From Hydractinia symbiolongicarpus (lineage: Eukaryota > Cnidaria > Hydrozoa > Anthoathecata > Hydractiniidae), in NCBI RefSeq assembly GCF_029227915.1, contig NC_079883.1, positions 1,302,001 to 1,366,000 of the forward strand: a stretch of 64,000 nucleotides of DNA. The letters run 5' to 3'. Both the position numbers and the translations under genes were made by a program. Positions within the stretch are counted from its first letter, which is position 1. Every line of letters begins with the position of its first letter. The notes beneath the pieces are model-generated. The model saw only the letters and a program-made list of their open reading frames with translations. It made no database searches and had not been told where the DNA came from. Below, in pieces: positions 10,963-25,781 of the stretch.

Positions 10963-13900
10963 TTGTAGTTTTCAAAAATGTTTTCATTTTTGATGAGACG
11001 CTGAATAAAGGAAGTTTAATCGCCGGCAAACGAAAACCCGGGAATTCCCGTATATCCCGGACTCCGCCCGTATAGTCAAAAGTATACAAAGAAAATACCA
11101 AGGGAGTAAACTCATTTCCAGAACGATTTTTTAAATTATCTTTTCACCACTAAAACGCATGAGACTTGTAGTTTTCAAAAATGTTTTCATTTTTGATGAG
11201 ACGCTGAATAAAAAAAGGTTAATCGCCGGCAAGCGAAAACCCGCAATTTCCCGTAAATCCCGGACTCGGCCCGTATAGTCAAAAGTATACAAAGAAAGTA
11301 CCCTGCGAGTAAACTCATTTCCATAACGATTTTTTAAATTATCTTTTCACCACTAAAACGCATGAGACTTGTAGTTTTCAAAAATGTTTTCATTTTTGAT
11401 GAGACGCTGAATAAAAGATGTTTAATCGCTGGCAAAGGAAAACCCGCGATTTCCCGTAAATCCCGGACTCGGCCCGTATAGTCAAAAATATACAAAGAAA
11501 GTACCCAGCGAGTAAACTCATTTCCAGAACGATTTTTTAAATTATCTTTTCACCACTAAAACGCACGAGACTTGTAGTTTTCAAAAATGTTTTCATTTTT
11601 GATGAGACGCTGAATAAAAGAAGTTTAATCGCCGGCAAACGAAAACCCGCGAATTCCCGTAAATCCCGTGCTTGGCCCGTATAGTCGAGTATATACAAAG
11701 AAAGTACCCTGTGAGTAAACTCCTTTCCAGAACGATTTTTTATATTATCTTTTCACCACTAAAACGCATGAGACTTGTAGTTTTCAAAAATGTTTTCATT
11801 TTTGATGAGACGCTGAATAAAAGAAGTTTAATCGCCGGCAAACGAAAACCCGCGAATTCCCGTAATTCCCGGACTCGGCCCGTATAGTCAAAAGTATATA
11901 AAGAAAGTACCCAGCGAGTAAACTCATTTCCAGAACGATTTTTTAAATTATCTTTTCACCACTAAAACGCACGAGACTTGTAGTTTTCAAAAATGTTTTC
12001 ATTTTTGATGAGACGCTGAATAAAAGAAGTTTAATCGCCGGCAAACGAAAACCCGCGATTTTCCGTAAATCCCGGGCTCGGCCCGTATAGTCAAAAGTAT
12101 ACAAAGAAAGTACCCTGCGAGTAAACTCATTTCCAGAACGATTTTTTAAATTATCTTTTCACCACTAAAACGCACGAGACTTGTAGTTTTCAAAAATGTT
12201 TTCATTTTTGATAAGACGCTGAATAATGGAAGTTTAATCGCCGGCAAGCGAAAACCCGCGATTTCCCGTAAATCCCGGACTCGGCCCGTATAGTCAAAAG
12301 TATACAAAGAAAGTACCCTGCGAGTAAACTCATTTCCAGAACGATTTTTTAAATTATCTTTTCACCACTAAAACGCATGAGACTTGTAGTTTTCAAAAAT
12401 GTTTTCATTTTTGATGAGACGCTGAATAAAAGATGTTTAATCGCTGGCAAAGGAAAACCCGCAATTTCCCTTAAATCCCGGACTCGGCCCGTATAGTCAA
12501 AAGTATACAAAGAAAGTACCCAGCGAGTAAACTCATTTCCAGAACGATTTTTTAAATTATCTTTTCACCACTAAAACGCACGAGACTTGTAGTTTTCACA
12601 AATGTTTTCATTTTTGATGAGACGCTGAATAAAAGAAGTTTAATCGCCGGCAAACGAAAACCCGCGAATTCCCGTAATTCCCGGACTCGGCCCGTATAGT
12701 CAAAAGTATACAAAGAAAATACCCAGGGAGTAAACTCATTTCCAGAACGATTTTTTAAATTATCTTTTCACCACTAAAACGCATGAGACTTGTAGTTTTC
12801 AAAAATGTTTTCATTTTTGATGAGACGCTGAATAAAAGATGTTTAATCGCCAGCAAACGAAAACCCGCGATTTATCGTAAATCCCGGGCTTGGCCCGTAT
12901 AGTCGAATATATACGAAGAAATTACCCTGTGAGTAAACTCATTTCCAGAACGATTTTTTAAATTATCTTTTCACCACTAAAACGCATGAGACTTGTAGTT
13001 TTCAAAAATGTTTTCATTTTTGATGAGACGCTGAATAAAAGAAGTTTAATCGCCGGCAAACGAAAACCCGCGAATTCCCGTAATTCCCGGACTCGGCCCG
13101 TATAGTCAAAAGTATACAAAGAAAATACCCAGGGAGTAAACTCATTTCCAGAACGATTTTTTAAATTATCTTTTGACCACTAAAACGCATGAGACTTGTA
13201 GTTTTCAAAAATGTTTTCATTTTTGATGAGACGCTGAATAAAAGATGTTTAATCGCCGGCAAACGAAAACCCGCGATTTCCCGTAAATCCCGAACTCGGC
13301 CCGTATAGTCAAAAGTATACAAAGAAAGTACCCTGCGAGTAAACTCATTTCCAGAACGATTTTTTAAATTATCTTTTCACCACTAAAACGCACGAGACTT
13401 GTAGTTTTCAAAAATGTTTTCATTTTTGATGAGACGCTGAATAAAAGAAGTTTAATCGCCGGCAAACGAAAACCCGCGAATTCCCGTAATTCCCGGACTC
13501 GGCCCGTATAGTCAAAAGTATACAAAGAAAATACCCAGGGAGTAAACTCATTTCCAGAACGATTTTTTAAATTATCTTTTCACCACTAAAACGCATGAGA
13601 CTTGTAGTTTTCAAAAATGTTTTCATTTTTGATGAGACGCTGAATAAAAGAAGTTTAATCGCCGGCAAACGAAAATCCGAGATTTCCCGTAAATCCTAGA
13701 CTCGGCCCGTATAGTCGAAAGTATACAGAGAAAGTACCCAGGGAGTAAACTCATTTCCCGAATGATTTTTTAAATTATTTTTTCGCCACTACAACGCATG
13801 AGACTTGTAGTTTTCAAAAATGTTTTCATTTTTGATGAGACGCTGAATAAAAGAAGTTTAATCGCCGGCAAACGAAAACCCGCGATTTCCCGTAAATCCC

Positions 13901-14819
13901 GGGCTCGGCCCGTATAGTCAAAAGTATACAAAGAAAGTACCCTGCGAGTAAACTCATTTCCAGAACGATTTTTTAAATTATCTTTTTACCACTAAAACGC
14001 AGGAGACTTGTACTTTTCAAAAATGTTTTCATTTTTGATGAGACGCTGAATAAAGGAAGTTTAATCGCCGGCAAACGAAAACCCGCGAAATCCCGTAAAT
14101 CCCGGACTCCGCCCGTATAGTCAAAAGTATACAAAGAAAATACCCAGGGAGTAAACTCATTTCCAGAACGATTTTTTAAATTATCTTTTCACCACTAAAA
14201 GGCATGAGACTTGTAGTTTTCAAAAATGTTTTCATTTTTGATGAGACGCTGAATAAAAGAAGTTTAATCGCCGGCAAACGAAAACCCGCGATTTTCCGTA
14301 AATCCCGTGCTTGGCCCGTATAGTCGAGTATATACAAAGAAAGTACCCTGTGAGTAAACTCCTTTCCAGAACGATTTTTTATATTATCTTTTCACCACTA
14401 AAACGCATGAGACTTGTAGTTTTCAAAAATGTTTTCATTTTTGATGAGATGCGGAATAAAAGAAGTTTAATCGCCGGCAAACGAACACCCGCGATTTCCC
14501 GTAAATCCCGGACTCGGCCCGTATAGTCAAAAGTATACAAAGAAAATACCCAGGGGGGAAACTCATTTCCCGAACGATTTTTTAAATTATTTTTTCACCA
14601 CTAAAACGTATGAGACTTGTAGTTTTCAAAAATGTTTTCATTTTTGATGAGACGCTGAATAAAAGAAGTTTAATCGCCGGCAAACGAAAACCCGCGATTT
14701 CCCGTAAATCCCGGGCTCGGCCCGTATAGTCAAAAGTATACAAAGAAAGTACCCTGCGAGTAAACTCATTTCCAGAACGATTTTTTAAATTATCTTTTCA
14801 CCACTAAAACGCAGGAGAC
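10963..14819. repeat. HOR block C, 19 monomers, deletion derivative of B
   Basis: The block is 3,857 bp, exactly 19 x 203. It matches block B until about 11.97 kb, then jumps to the part of B that begins near 8.12 kb (the GCGATTTTCCG monomer, 12,055 against 8,197). The result is block B minus seven whole monomers. The fused monomer is normal in length, so the junction lies in shared sequence, as expected for unequal homologous exchange. Unlike B, C lacks the extra T near 12,390. Confidence 0.88.
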
Positions 14820-17800
14820 TTGTAGTTTTCAAAAATGTTTTCATTTTTGATGAGACGCTGAATAAAGGAAGTTTAATCGCCGGCAAACGAAAACCCGGGA
14901 ATTCCCGTAAATCCCGGACTCCGCCCGTATAGTCAAAAGTATACAAAGAAAATACCAAGGGAGTAAACTCATTTCCAGAACGATTTTTTAAATTATCTTT
15001 TCACCACTAAAACGCATGAGACTTGTAGTTTTCAAAAATGTTTTCATTTTTGATGAGACGCTGAATAAAAAAAGGTTAATCGCCGGCAAGCGAAAACCCG
15101 CAATTTCCCGTAAATCCCGGACTCGGCCCGTATAGTCAAAAGTATACAAAGAAAGTACCCTGCGAGTAAACTCATTTCCATAACGATTTTTTAAATTATC
15201 TTTTCACCACTAAAACGCATGAGACTTGTAGTTTTCAAAAATGTTTTCATTTTTGATGAGACGCTGAATAAAAGATGTTTAATCGCTGGCAAAGGAAAAC
15301 CCGCGATTTCCCGTAAATCCCGGACTCGGCCCGTATAGTCAAAAGTATACAAAGAAAGTACCCAGCGAGTAAACTCATTTCCAGAACGATTTTTTAAATT
15401 ATCTTTTCACCACTAAAACGCACGAGACTTGTAGTTTTCAAAAATGTTTTCATTTTTGATGAGACGCTGAATAAAAGAAGTTTAATCGCCGGCAAACGAA
15501 AACCCGCGAATTCCCGTAAATCCCGTGGTTGGCCCGTATAGTCGAGTATATACAAAGAAAGTACCCTGTGAGTAAACTCCTTTCCAGAACGATTTTTTAT
15601 ATTATCTTTTCACCACTAAAACGCATGAGACTTGTAGTTTTCAAAAATGTTTTCATTTTTGATGAGACGCTGAATAAAAGAAGTTTAATCGCCGGCAAAC
15701 GAAAACCCGCGAATTCCCGTAATTCCCGGACTCGGCCCGTATAGTCAAAAGTATACAAAGAAAGTACCCAGCGAGTAAACTCATTTCCAGAACGATTTTT
15801 TAAATTATCTTTTCACCACTAAAACGCACGAGACTTGTAGTTTTCAAAAATGTTTTCATTTTTGATGAGACGCTGAATAAAAGAAGTTTAATCGCCGGCA
15901 AACGAAAACCCGCGAATTCCCGTAATTCCCGGACTCGGCCCGTATAGTCAAAAGTATACAAAGAAAATACCCGGGGAGTAAACTCATTTCCAGAACGATT
16001 TTTTAAATTATCTTTTCACCACTAAAACGCATGAGACTTGTAGTTTTCAAAAATGTTTTCATTTTTGATGAGACGCTGAATAAAAGAAGTTTAATCGCCG
16101 GCAAACGAAAACCCGCGAATTCCCGTAATTCCCGGACTCGGCCCGTATAGTCAAAAGTATACAAAGAAAATACCCAGGGAGTAAACTCATTTCCAGAACG
16201 ATTTTTTAAATTATCTTTTCACCACTAAAACGCATGAGACTTGTAGTTTTCAAAAATGTTTTCATTTTTCATGAGACGCTGAATAAAAGATGTTTAATCG
16301 CCGGCAAACGAAAACCTGCGATTTCCCGTAAATCCCGGACTCGGCCCGTATAGTCAAAAGTATACAAAGAAAGTACCCTGCGAGTAAACTCATTTCCAGA
16401 ACGATTTTTTAAATTATCTTTTCACCACTAAAACGCACGAGACTTGTAGTTTTCAAAAATGTTTTCATTTTTGATGAGACGCTGAATAAAAGAAGTTTAA
16501 TCGCCGGCAAACGAAAACCCGCGAATTCCCGTAATTCCCGGACTCGGCCCGTATAGTCAAAAGTATACAAAGAAAATACCCAGGGAGTAAACTCATTTCC
16601 AGAACGATTTTTTAAATTATCTTTTCACCACTAAAACGCATGAGACTTGTAGTTTTTAAAAATATTTTCATTTTTGATGAGACGCTGAATAAAAGAAGTT
16701 TAATCGCCGGCAAACGAAAATCCGAGATTTCCCGTAAATCCTAGACTCGGCCCGTATAGTCGAAAGTATACAGAGAAAGTACCCAGCGAGTAAACTCATT
16801 TCCCGAACGATTTTTTAAATTATTTTTTCGCCACTACAACGCATGAGACTTGTAGTTTTCAAAAATGTTTTCATTTTTGATGAGACGCTGAATAAAAGAA
16901 GTTTAATCGCCGGCAAACGAAAACCCGCGATTTCCCGTAAATCCCGGGCTTGGCCCGTATAGTCAAAAGTATACAAAGAAAGTACCCTGCGAGTAAACTC
17001 ATTTCCAGAACGATTTTTTAAATTATCTTTTCACCAATAAAACGCAGGAGACTTGTAGTTTTCAAAAATGTTTTCATTTTTGATGAGACGCTGAATAAAG
17101 GAAGTTTAATCGCCGGCAAACGAAAACCCGCGAAATCGCGTAAATCCCGGACTCCGCCCGTATAGTCAAAAGTATACAAAGAAAATACCCAGGGAGTAAA
17201 CTCATTTCCAGAACGATTTTTTAAATTATCTTTTCACCACTAAAACGCATGAGACTTGTAGTTTTCAAAAATGTTTTCATTTTTGATGAGACGCTGAATA
17301 AAAGAAGTTTAATCGCCGGCAAACGAAAATCCGAGATTTCCCGTAAATCCTAAACTCGGCCCGTATAGTCAAAAGTATACAAAGAAAATACCCAGGGAGT
17401 AAACTCATTTCCAGAACGATTTTTTAAATTATCTTTTCACCACTAAAACGCATGAGACTTGTAGTTTTCAAAAATGTTTTCATTTTTGATGAGACGCTGA
17501 ATAAAAGATGTTTAATCGCCGGCAAACGAAAACCTGCGATTTCTCGTAAATCCCGGACTCGGCCCGTATAGTCAAAAGTATACAAAGAAAGTACCCTGCG
17601 AGTAAACTCATTTCCAGAACGATTTTTTAAATTATCTTTTCACCACTAAAACGCACGAGACTTGTAGTTTTCAAAAATGTTTTCATTTTTGATGAGACGC
17701 TGAATAAAAGAAGTTTAATCGCCGGCAAACGAAAACCCGCAAATTCCCGTAATTCCCGGACTCGGCCCGTATAGTCAAAAGTATACAAAGAAAATACCCA

Positions 17801-20502
17801 GGGAGTAAACTCATTTCCAGAACGATTTTTTAAATTATCTTTTCACCACTAAAACGCATGAGACTTGTAGTTTTTAAAAATTTTTTCATTTTTGATGAGA
17901 CGCTGAATAAAAGAAGTTTATTCGCCGGCAAACGAAAATCCGAGATTTCCCGGAAATCCTAGACTCGGCCCGTATAGTCGAAAGTATACAGAGAAAATAC
18001 CCGGGGAGTAAACTCATTTCCAGAACGATTTTTTAAATTATCTTTTCACCACTAAAACGCATGAGACTTGTAGTTTTCAAAAATGTTTTCATTTTTGATG
18101 AGACGCTGATAAAAGATGTTTAATCGCCGGCAAACGAAAACCCGCGATTTCCCGTAAATCCCGGGCTTGGCCCGTATAGTCCAATATATACGAAGAAATT
18201 ACCCTGTGAGTAAACTCATTTCCAGAACGATTTTTTAAATTATCTTTTCACTACTAAAACGCATGAGACTTGTAGTTTTCAAAAATGTTTTCATTTTTGA
18301 TAAGACGCTGAATAAAGGAAGTTTAATCGCCGGCAAGCGAAAACCCGCGATTTCCCGTAAATCCCGGACTCGGCCCGTATAGTCAAAAGTATACAAAGAA
18401 AGTACCCTGCGAGTAAACTCATTTCCAGAACGATTTTTTAAATTATCTTTTCACCACTAAAACGCATGAGACTTGTAGTTTTCAAAAATGTTTTCATTTT
18501 TGATGAGACGCTGAATAAAAGATGTTTAATAGCCAGCAAACGAAAACCCGCGATTTATCGTAAATCCCGGGCTTGGCCCGTATAGTCGAATATATACGAA
18601 GAAATTACCCTGTGAGTAAACTCATTTCCAGAACGATTTTTTAAATTATCTTTTCACCACTAAAACGCATGAGACTTGTAGTTTTCAAAAATGTTTTCAT
18701 TTTTGATGAGACGCTGAATAAAAGAAGTTTAATCGCCGGCAAACGAAAACCCGCGAATTCCCGTAATTCCCGGACTCGGCCCGTATAGTCAAAAGTATAC
18801 AAAGAAAATACCCAGGGAGTAAACTCATTTCCAGAACGATTTTTTAAATTATCTTTTGACCACTATAACGCATGAGACTTGTAGTTTTCAAAAATGTTTT
18901 CATTTTTGATGAGACGCTGAATAAAAGATGTTTAATCGCCGGCAAACGAAAACCCGCGATTTCCCGTAAATCCCGAACTCGGCCCGTATAGTCAAAAGTA
19001 TACAAAGAAAGTACCCTGCGAGTAAACTCATTTCCAGAACGATTTTTTAAATTATCTTTTCACCACTAAAACGCACGAGACTTGTAGTTTTCAAAAATGT
19101 TTTCATTTTTGATGAGACGCTGAATAAAAGAAGTTTAATCGCCGGAAAACGAAAACCCGCGAATTCCCGTAATTCCCGGACTCGGCCCGTATAGTCAAAA
19201 GTATACAAAGAAAATACCCAGGGAGTAAACTCATTTCCAGAACGATTTTTTAAATTATCTTTTCACCACTAAAACGCATGAGACTTGTAGTTTTCAAAAA
19301 TGTTTTCATTTTTGATGAGACGCTGAATAAAAGAAGTTTAATCGCCGGCAAACGAAAATCCGAGATTTCCCGTAAATCCTAGACTCGGCCCGTATAGTCG
19401 AAAGTATACAGAGAAAGTACCCAGGGAGTAAACTCATTTCCCGAACGATTTTTTAAATTATTTTTTCGCCACTACAACGCATGAGACTTGTAGTTTTCAA
19501 AAATGTTTTCATTTTTGATGAGACGCTGAATAAAAGAAGTTTAATCGCCGGCAAACGAAAACCCGCGATTTCCCGTAAATCCCGGGCTCGGCCCGTATAG
19601 TCAAAAGTATACAAAGAAAGTACCCTGCGAGTAAACTCATTTCCAGAACGATTTTTTAAATTATCTTTTCACCACTAAAACGCAGGAGACTTGTACTTTT
19701 CAAAAATGTTTTCATTTTTGATGAGACGCTGAATAAAGGAAGTTTAATCGCCGGCAAACGAAAACCCGCGAAATCCTGTAAATCCCGGACTCCGCCCGTA
19801 TAGTCAAAAGTATACAAAGAAAATACCCAGGGAGTAAACTCATTTCCAGAACGATTTTTTAAATTATCTTTTCACCACTAAAACGCATGAGACTTGTAGT
19901 TTTCAAAAATGTTTTCATTTTTGATGAGACGCTGAATAAAAGAAGTTTAATCGCCGGCAAACGAAAACCCGCGATTTTCCGTAAATCCCGTGCTTGGCCC
20001 GTATAGTCGAGTATATACAAAGAAAGTACCCTGTGAGTAAACTCCTTTCCAGAACGATTTTTTATATTATCTTTTCACCACTAAAACGCATGAGACTTGT
20101 AGTTTTCAAAAATGTTTTCATTTTTGATGAGATGCGGAATAAAAGAAGTTTAATCGCCGGCAAACGAACACCCGCGATTTCCCGTAAATCCCGGACTCGG
20201 CCCGTATAGTCAAAAGTATACAAAGAAAATACCCAGGGGGGAAACTCATTTCCCGAACGATTTTTTAAATTATTTTTTCACCACTAAAACGTATGAGACT
20301 TGTAGTTTTCAAAAATGTTTTCATTTTTGATGAGACGCTGAATAAAAGAAGTTTAATCGCCGGCAAACGAAAACCCGCGATTTCCCGTAAATCCCGGGCT
20401 CGGCCCGTATAGTCAAAAGTATACAAAGAAAGTACCCTGCGAGTAAACTCATTTCCAGAACGATTTTTTAAATTATCTTTTCACCACTAAAACGCAGGAG
20501 AC
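14820..20502. repeat. HOR block A', 28 monomers
   Basis: Second copy of block A with the same 5,683-bp length and the same one-base deletion near 18,109. Private differences from A include CCGTGGTTGG near 15,527, CCCAGCGAG near 16,785, GAAATCGCG near 17,138 and AAAAATTTTTTC near 17,880. These are the only differences I noticed, about one per kilobase. Confidence 0.9.
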
Positions 20503-23500
20503 TTGTAGTTTTCAAAAATGTTTTCATTTTTGATGAGACGCTGAATAAAGGAAGTTTAATCGCCGGCAAACGAAAACCCGGGAATTCCCGTAAATCCCGG
20601 ACTCCGCCCGTATAGTCAAAAGTATACAAAGAAAATACCAAGGGAGTAAACTCATTTCCATAACGATTTTTTAAATTATCTTTTCACCACTAAAACGCAT
20701 GAGACTTGTAGTTTTCAAAAATGTTTTCATTTTTGATGAGACGCTGAATAAAAAAAGGTTAATCGCCGGCAAGCGAAAACCCGCAATTTCCCGTAAATCC
20801 CGGACTCGGCCCGTATAGTCAAAAGTATACAAAGAAAGTACCCTGCGAGTAAACTCATTTCCATAACGATTTTTTAAATTATCTTTTCACCACTAAAACG
20901 CATGAGACTTGTAGTTTTCAAAAATGTTTTCATTTTTGATGAGACGCTGAATAAAAGATGTTTAATCGCTGGCAAAGGAAAACCCGCGATTTCCCATAAA
21001 TCCCGGACTCGGCCCGTATAGTCAAAAGTATACAAAGAAAGTACCCAGCGAGTAAACTCATTTCCAGAACGATTTTTTAAATTATCTTTTCACCACTAAA
21101 ACGCACGAGACTTGTAGTTTTCAAAAATGTTTTCATTTTTGATGAGACGCTGAATAAAAGAAGTTTAATCGCCGGCAAACGAAAACCCGCGAATTCCCGT
21201 AAATCCCGTGCTTGGCCCGTATAGTCGAGTATATACAAAGAAAGTACCCTGTGAGTAAACTCCTTTCCAGAACGATTTTTTATATTATCTTTTCACCACT
21301 AAAACGCATGAGACTTGTAGTTTTCAAAAATGTTTTCATTTTTGATGAGACGCTGAATAAAAGAAGTTTAATCGCCGGCAAACGAAAACCCGGGAATTCC
21401 CGTAATTCCCGGACTCGGCCCGTATAGTCAAAAGTATACAAAGAAAGTACCCAGCGAGTAAACTCATTTCCAGAACGATTTTTTAAATTATCTTTTCACC
21501 ACTAAAACGCACGAGACTTGTAGTTTTCAAAAATGATTTCATTTTTGATGAGACGCTGAATAAAAGAAGTTTAATCGCCGGCAAACGAAAACCCGCGAAT
21601 TCCCGTAATTCCCGGACTCGGCCCGTATAGTCAAAAGTATACAAAGAAAATACCCGGGGAGTAAACTCATTTCCAGAACGATTTTTTAAATTATCTTTTC
21701 ACCACTAAAACGCATGAGACTTGTAGTTTTCAAAAATGTTTTCATTTTTGATGAGACGCTGAATAAAAGAAGTTTAATCGCCGGCAAACGAAAACCCGCG
21801 AATTCACGTAATTCCCGGACTCGGCCCGTATAGTCAAAAGTATACAAAGAAAATACCCAGGGAGTAAACTCATTTCCAGAACGATTTTTTAAATTATCTT
21901 TTCACCACTAAAACGCATGAGACTTGTAGTTTTCAAAAATGTTTTCATTTTTGATGAGACGCTGAATAAAAGATGTTTAATCGCCGGCAAACGAAAACCT
22001 GCGATTTCCCGTAAATCCCGGACTCGGCCCGTATAGTCAAAAGTATACAAAGAAAGTACCCTGGGAGTAAACTCATTTCCAGAACGATTTTTTAAATTAT
22101 CTTTTCACCACTAAAACGCACGAGACTTGTAGTTTTCAAAAATGTTTTCATTTTTGATGAGACGCTGAATAAAAGAAGTTTAATCGCCGGCAAACGAAAA
22201 CCCGCGAATTCCCGTAATTCCCGGACTCGGCCCGTATAGTCAAAAGTATACAAAGAAAATACCCAGGGAGTAAACTCATTTCCAGAACGATTTTTTAAAT
22301 TATCTTTTCACCACTAAAACGCATGAGACTTGTAGTTTTTAAAAATATTTTCATTTTTGATGAGACGCTGAATAAAAGAAGTTTAATCGCCGGCAAACGA
22401 AAATCCGAGATTTCCCGTAAATCCTAGACTCGGCCCGTATAGTCGAAAGTATACAGAGAAAGTACCCAGGGAGTAAACTCATTTCCCGAACGATTTTTTA
22501 AATTATTTTTTCGCCACTACAACGCATGAGACTTGTAGTTTTCAAAAATGTTTTCATTTTTGATGAGACGCTGAATAAAAGAAGTTTAATCGCCGGCAAA
22601 CGAAAACCCGCGATTTCCCGTAAATCCCGGGCTCGGCCCGTATAGTCAAAAGTATACAAAGAAAGTACCCTGCGAGTAAACTCATTTCCAGAACGATTTT
22701 TTATATTATCTTTTCACCACTAAAACGCATGAGACTTGTAGTTTTCAAAAATGTTTTCATTTTTGATGAGACGCTGAATAAAAGAAGTTTAATCGCCGGT
22801 AAATGAAAACCTGCGATTTCCCGTAAATCCCGCGATTGGCCCGTATTGTCGAGTATATACAAAGAAAGTACCCTGTGAGTAAACTCCTTTCCAGAACGAT
22901 TTTTTAAATTATTTTTTCACCACTAAAACGTATGAGACTTGTAGTTTTCAAAAATGTTTTCATTTTTGATGAGACGCTGAATAAAAGAAGTTTAATCGCC
23001 GGCAAACGAAAACCCGCGATTTTCCGTAAATCCCGGGCTCGGCCCGTATAGTCAAAAGTATACAAAGAAAGTACCCTGCGAGTAAACTCATTTCCAGAAC
23101 GATTTTTTAAATTATCTTTTCACCACTAAAACGCACGAGACTTGTAGTTTTCAAAAATGTTTTCATTTTTGATAAGACGCTGAATAATGGAAGTTTAATC
23201 GCCGGCAAGCGAAAACCCGCGATTTCCCGTAAATCCCGGACTCGGCCCGTATAGTCAAAAGTATACAAAGAAAGTACCCTGCGAGTAAACTCATTTCCAG
23301 AACGATTTTTTAAATTATCTTTTCACCACTAAAACGCATGAGACTTGTAGTTTTTCAAAAATGTTTTCATTTTTGATGAGACGCTGAATAAAAGATGTTT
23401 AATCGCTGGCAAAGGAAAACCCGCAATTTCCCGTAAATCCCGGACTCGGCCCGTATAGTCAAAAGTATACAAAGAAAGTACCCAGCGAGTAAACTCATTT

Positions 23501-25781
23501 CCAGAACGATTTTTTAAATTATCTTTTCACCACTAAAACGCACGAGACTTGTAGTTTTCACAAATGTTTTCATTTTTGATGAGACGCTGAATAAAAGAAG
23601 TTTAATCGCCGGCAAACGAAAACCCGCGAATTCCCGTAATTCCCGGACTCGGCCCGTATAGTCAAAAGTATACAAAGAAAATACCCAGGGAGTAAACTCA
23701 TTTCCAGAACGATTTTTTAAATTATCTTTTCACCACTAAAACGCATGAGACTTGTAGTTTTCAAAAATGTTTTTATTTTTGATGAGACGCTGAATAAAAG
23801 ATGTTTAATCGCCAGCAAACGAAAACCCGCGATTTATCGTAAATCCCGGGCTTGGCCCGTATAGTCGAATATATACGAAGAAATTACCCTGTGAGTAAAC
23901 TCATTTCCAGAACGATTTTTTAAATTATCTTTTCACCACTAAAACGCATGAGACTTGTAGTTTTCAAAAATGTTTTCATTTTTGATGAGACGCTGAATAA
24001 AAGAAGTTTAATCGCCGGCAAACGAAAACCCGCGAATTCCCGTAATTCCCGGACTCGGCCCGTATAGTCAAAAGTATACAAAGAAAATACCCAGGGAGTA
24101 AACTCATTTCCAGAACGATTTTTTAAATTATCTTTTGACCACTAAAACGCATGAGACTTGTAGTTTTCAAAAATGTTTTCATTTTTGATGAGACGCTGAA
24201 TAAAAGATGTTTAATCGCCGGCAAACGAAAACCCGCGATTTCCCGTAAATCCCGAACTCGGCCCGTATAGTCAAAAGTATACAAAGAAAGTACCCTGCGA
24301 GTAAACTCATTTCCAGAACGATTTTTTAAATTATCTTTTCACCACTAAAACGCACGAGACTTGTAGTTTTCAAAAATGTTTTCATTTTTGATGAGACGCT
24401 GAATAAAAGAAGTTTAATCGCCGGCAAACGAAAACCCGCGAATTCCCGTAATTCCCGGACTCGGCCCGTATAGTCAAAAGTATACAAAGAAAATACCCAG
24501 GGAGTAAACTCATTTCCAGAACGATTTTTTAAATTATCTTTTCACCACTAAAACGCATGAGACTTGTAGTTTTCAAAAATGTTTTCATTTTTGATGAGAC
24601 GCTGAATAAAAGAAGTTTAATCGCCGGCAAACGAAAATCCGAGATTTCCCGTAAATCCTAGACTCGGCCCGTATAGTCGAAAGTATACAGAGAAAGTACC
24701 CAGGGAGTAAACTCATTTCCCGAATGATTTTTTAAATTATTTTTTCGCCACTACAACGCATGAGACTTGTAGTTTTCAAAAATGTTTTCATTTTTGATGA
24801 GACGCTGAATAAAAGAAGTTTAATCGCCGGCAAACGAAAACCCGCGATTTCCCGTAAATCCCGGGCTCGGCCCGTATAGTCAAAAGTATACAAAGAAAGT
24901 ACCCTGCGAGTAAACTCATTTCCAGAACGATTTTTTAAATTATCTTTTCACCACTAAAACGCAGGAGACTTGTACTTTTCAAAAATGTTTTCATTTTTGA
25001 TGAGACGCTGAATAAAGGAAGTTTAATCGCCGGCAAACGAAAACCCGCGAAATCCCGTAAATCCCGGACTCCGCCCGTATAGTCAAAAGTATACAAAGAA
25101 AATACCCAGGGAGTAAACTCATTTCCAGAACGATTTTTTAAATTATCTTTTCACCACTAAAAGGCATGAGACTTGTAGTTTTCAAAAATGTTTTCATTTT
25201 TGATGAGACGCTGAATAAAAGAAGTTTAATCGCCGGCAAACGAAAACCCGCGATTTTCCGTAAATCCCGTGCTTGGCCCGTATAGTCGAGTATATACAAA
25301 GAAAGTACCCTGTGAGTAAACTCCTTTCCAGAACGATTTTTTATATTATCTTTTCACCACTAAAACGCATGAGACTTGTAGTTTTCAAAAATGTTTTCAT
25401 TTTTGATGAGATGCGGAATAAAAGAAGTTTAATCGCCGGCAAACGAACACCCGCGATTTCCCGTAAATCCCGGACTCGGCCCGTATAGTCAAAAGTATAC
25501 AAAGAAAATACCCAGGGGGGAAACTCATTTCCCGAACGATTTTTTAAATTATTTTTTCACCACTAAAACGTATGAGACTTGTAGTTTTCAAAAATGTTTT
25601 CATTTTTGATGAGACGCTGAATAAAAGAAGTTTAATCGCCGGCAAACGAAAACCCGCGATTTCCCGTAAATCCCGGGCTCGGCCCGTATAGTCAAAAGTA
25701 TACAAAGAAAGTACCCTGCGAGTAAACTCATTTCCAGAACGATTTTTTAAATTATCTTTTCACCACTAAAACGCAGGAGAC
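20503..25781. repeat. HOR block B', 26 monomers
   Basis: Second copy of block B, also 5,279 bp, with the extra T near 23,351. Differences noticed from B are CTGGGAGTAAAC near 22,063 (B has CTGCGAG), GGCCCGTATAG near 22,230 (B has GGCCAG), and GTCAAAAGTAT near 24,476 (B has GTCAAAGGTAT). The shared ATGATTTC dyad mutation (6,715 and 21,534) marks both copies. Confidence 0.9.

Larger units (their letters stand above)
1..14819. repeat. 73-monomer superunit, copy 1 (A-B-C)
   Basis: The 14,819-bp segment (73 x 203) consists of HOR blocks of 28, 26 and 19 monomers and begins again at 14,820 with the same order of subtypes. Diagnostic variants recur at +14,819: CATTTTTCATGAG at 1,444 and 16,263, the one-base deletion GACGCTGATAAAAG near 3,290 and 18,109, and the extra T in GTTTTTCAAAAATG near 8,532 and 23,351. 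Differences noticed between copies are few, for example CCAAGCGAG against CCAAGGGAG near 150, CCGTGCTTGG against CCGTGGTTGG near 708, and GGCCAGTATAG against GGCCCGTATAG near 7,413. Confidence 0.93.
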
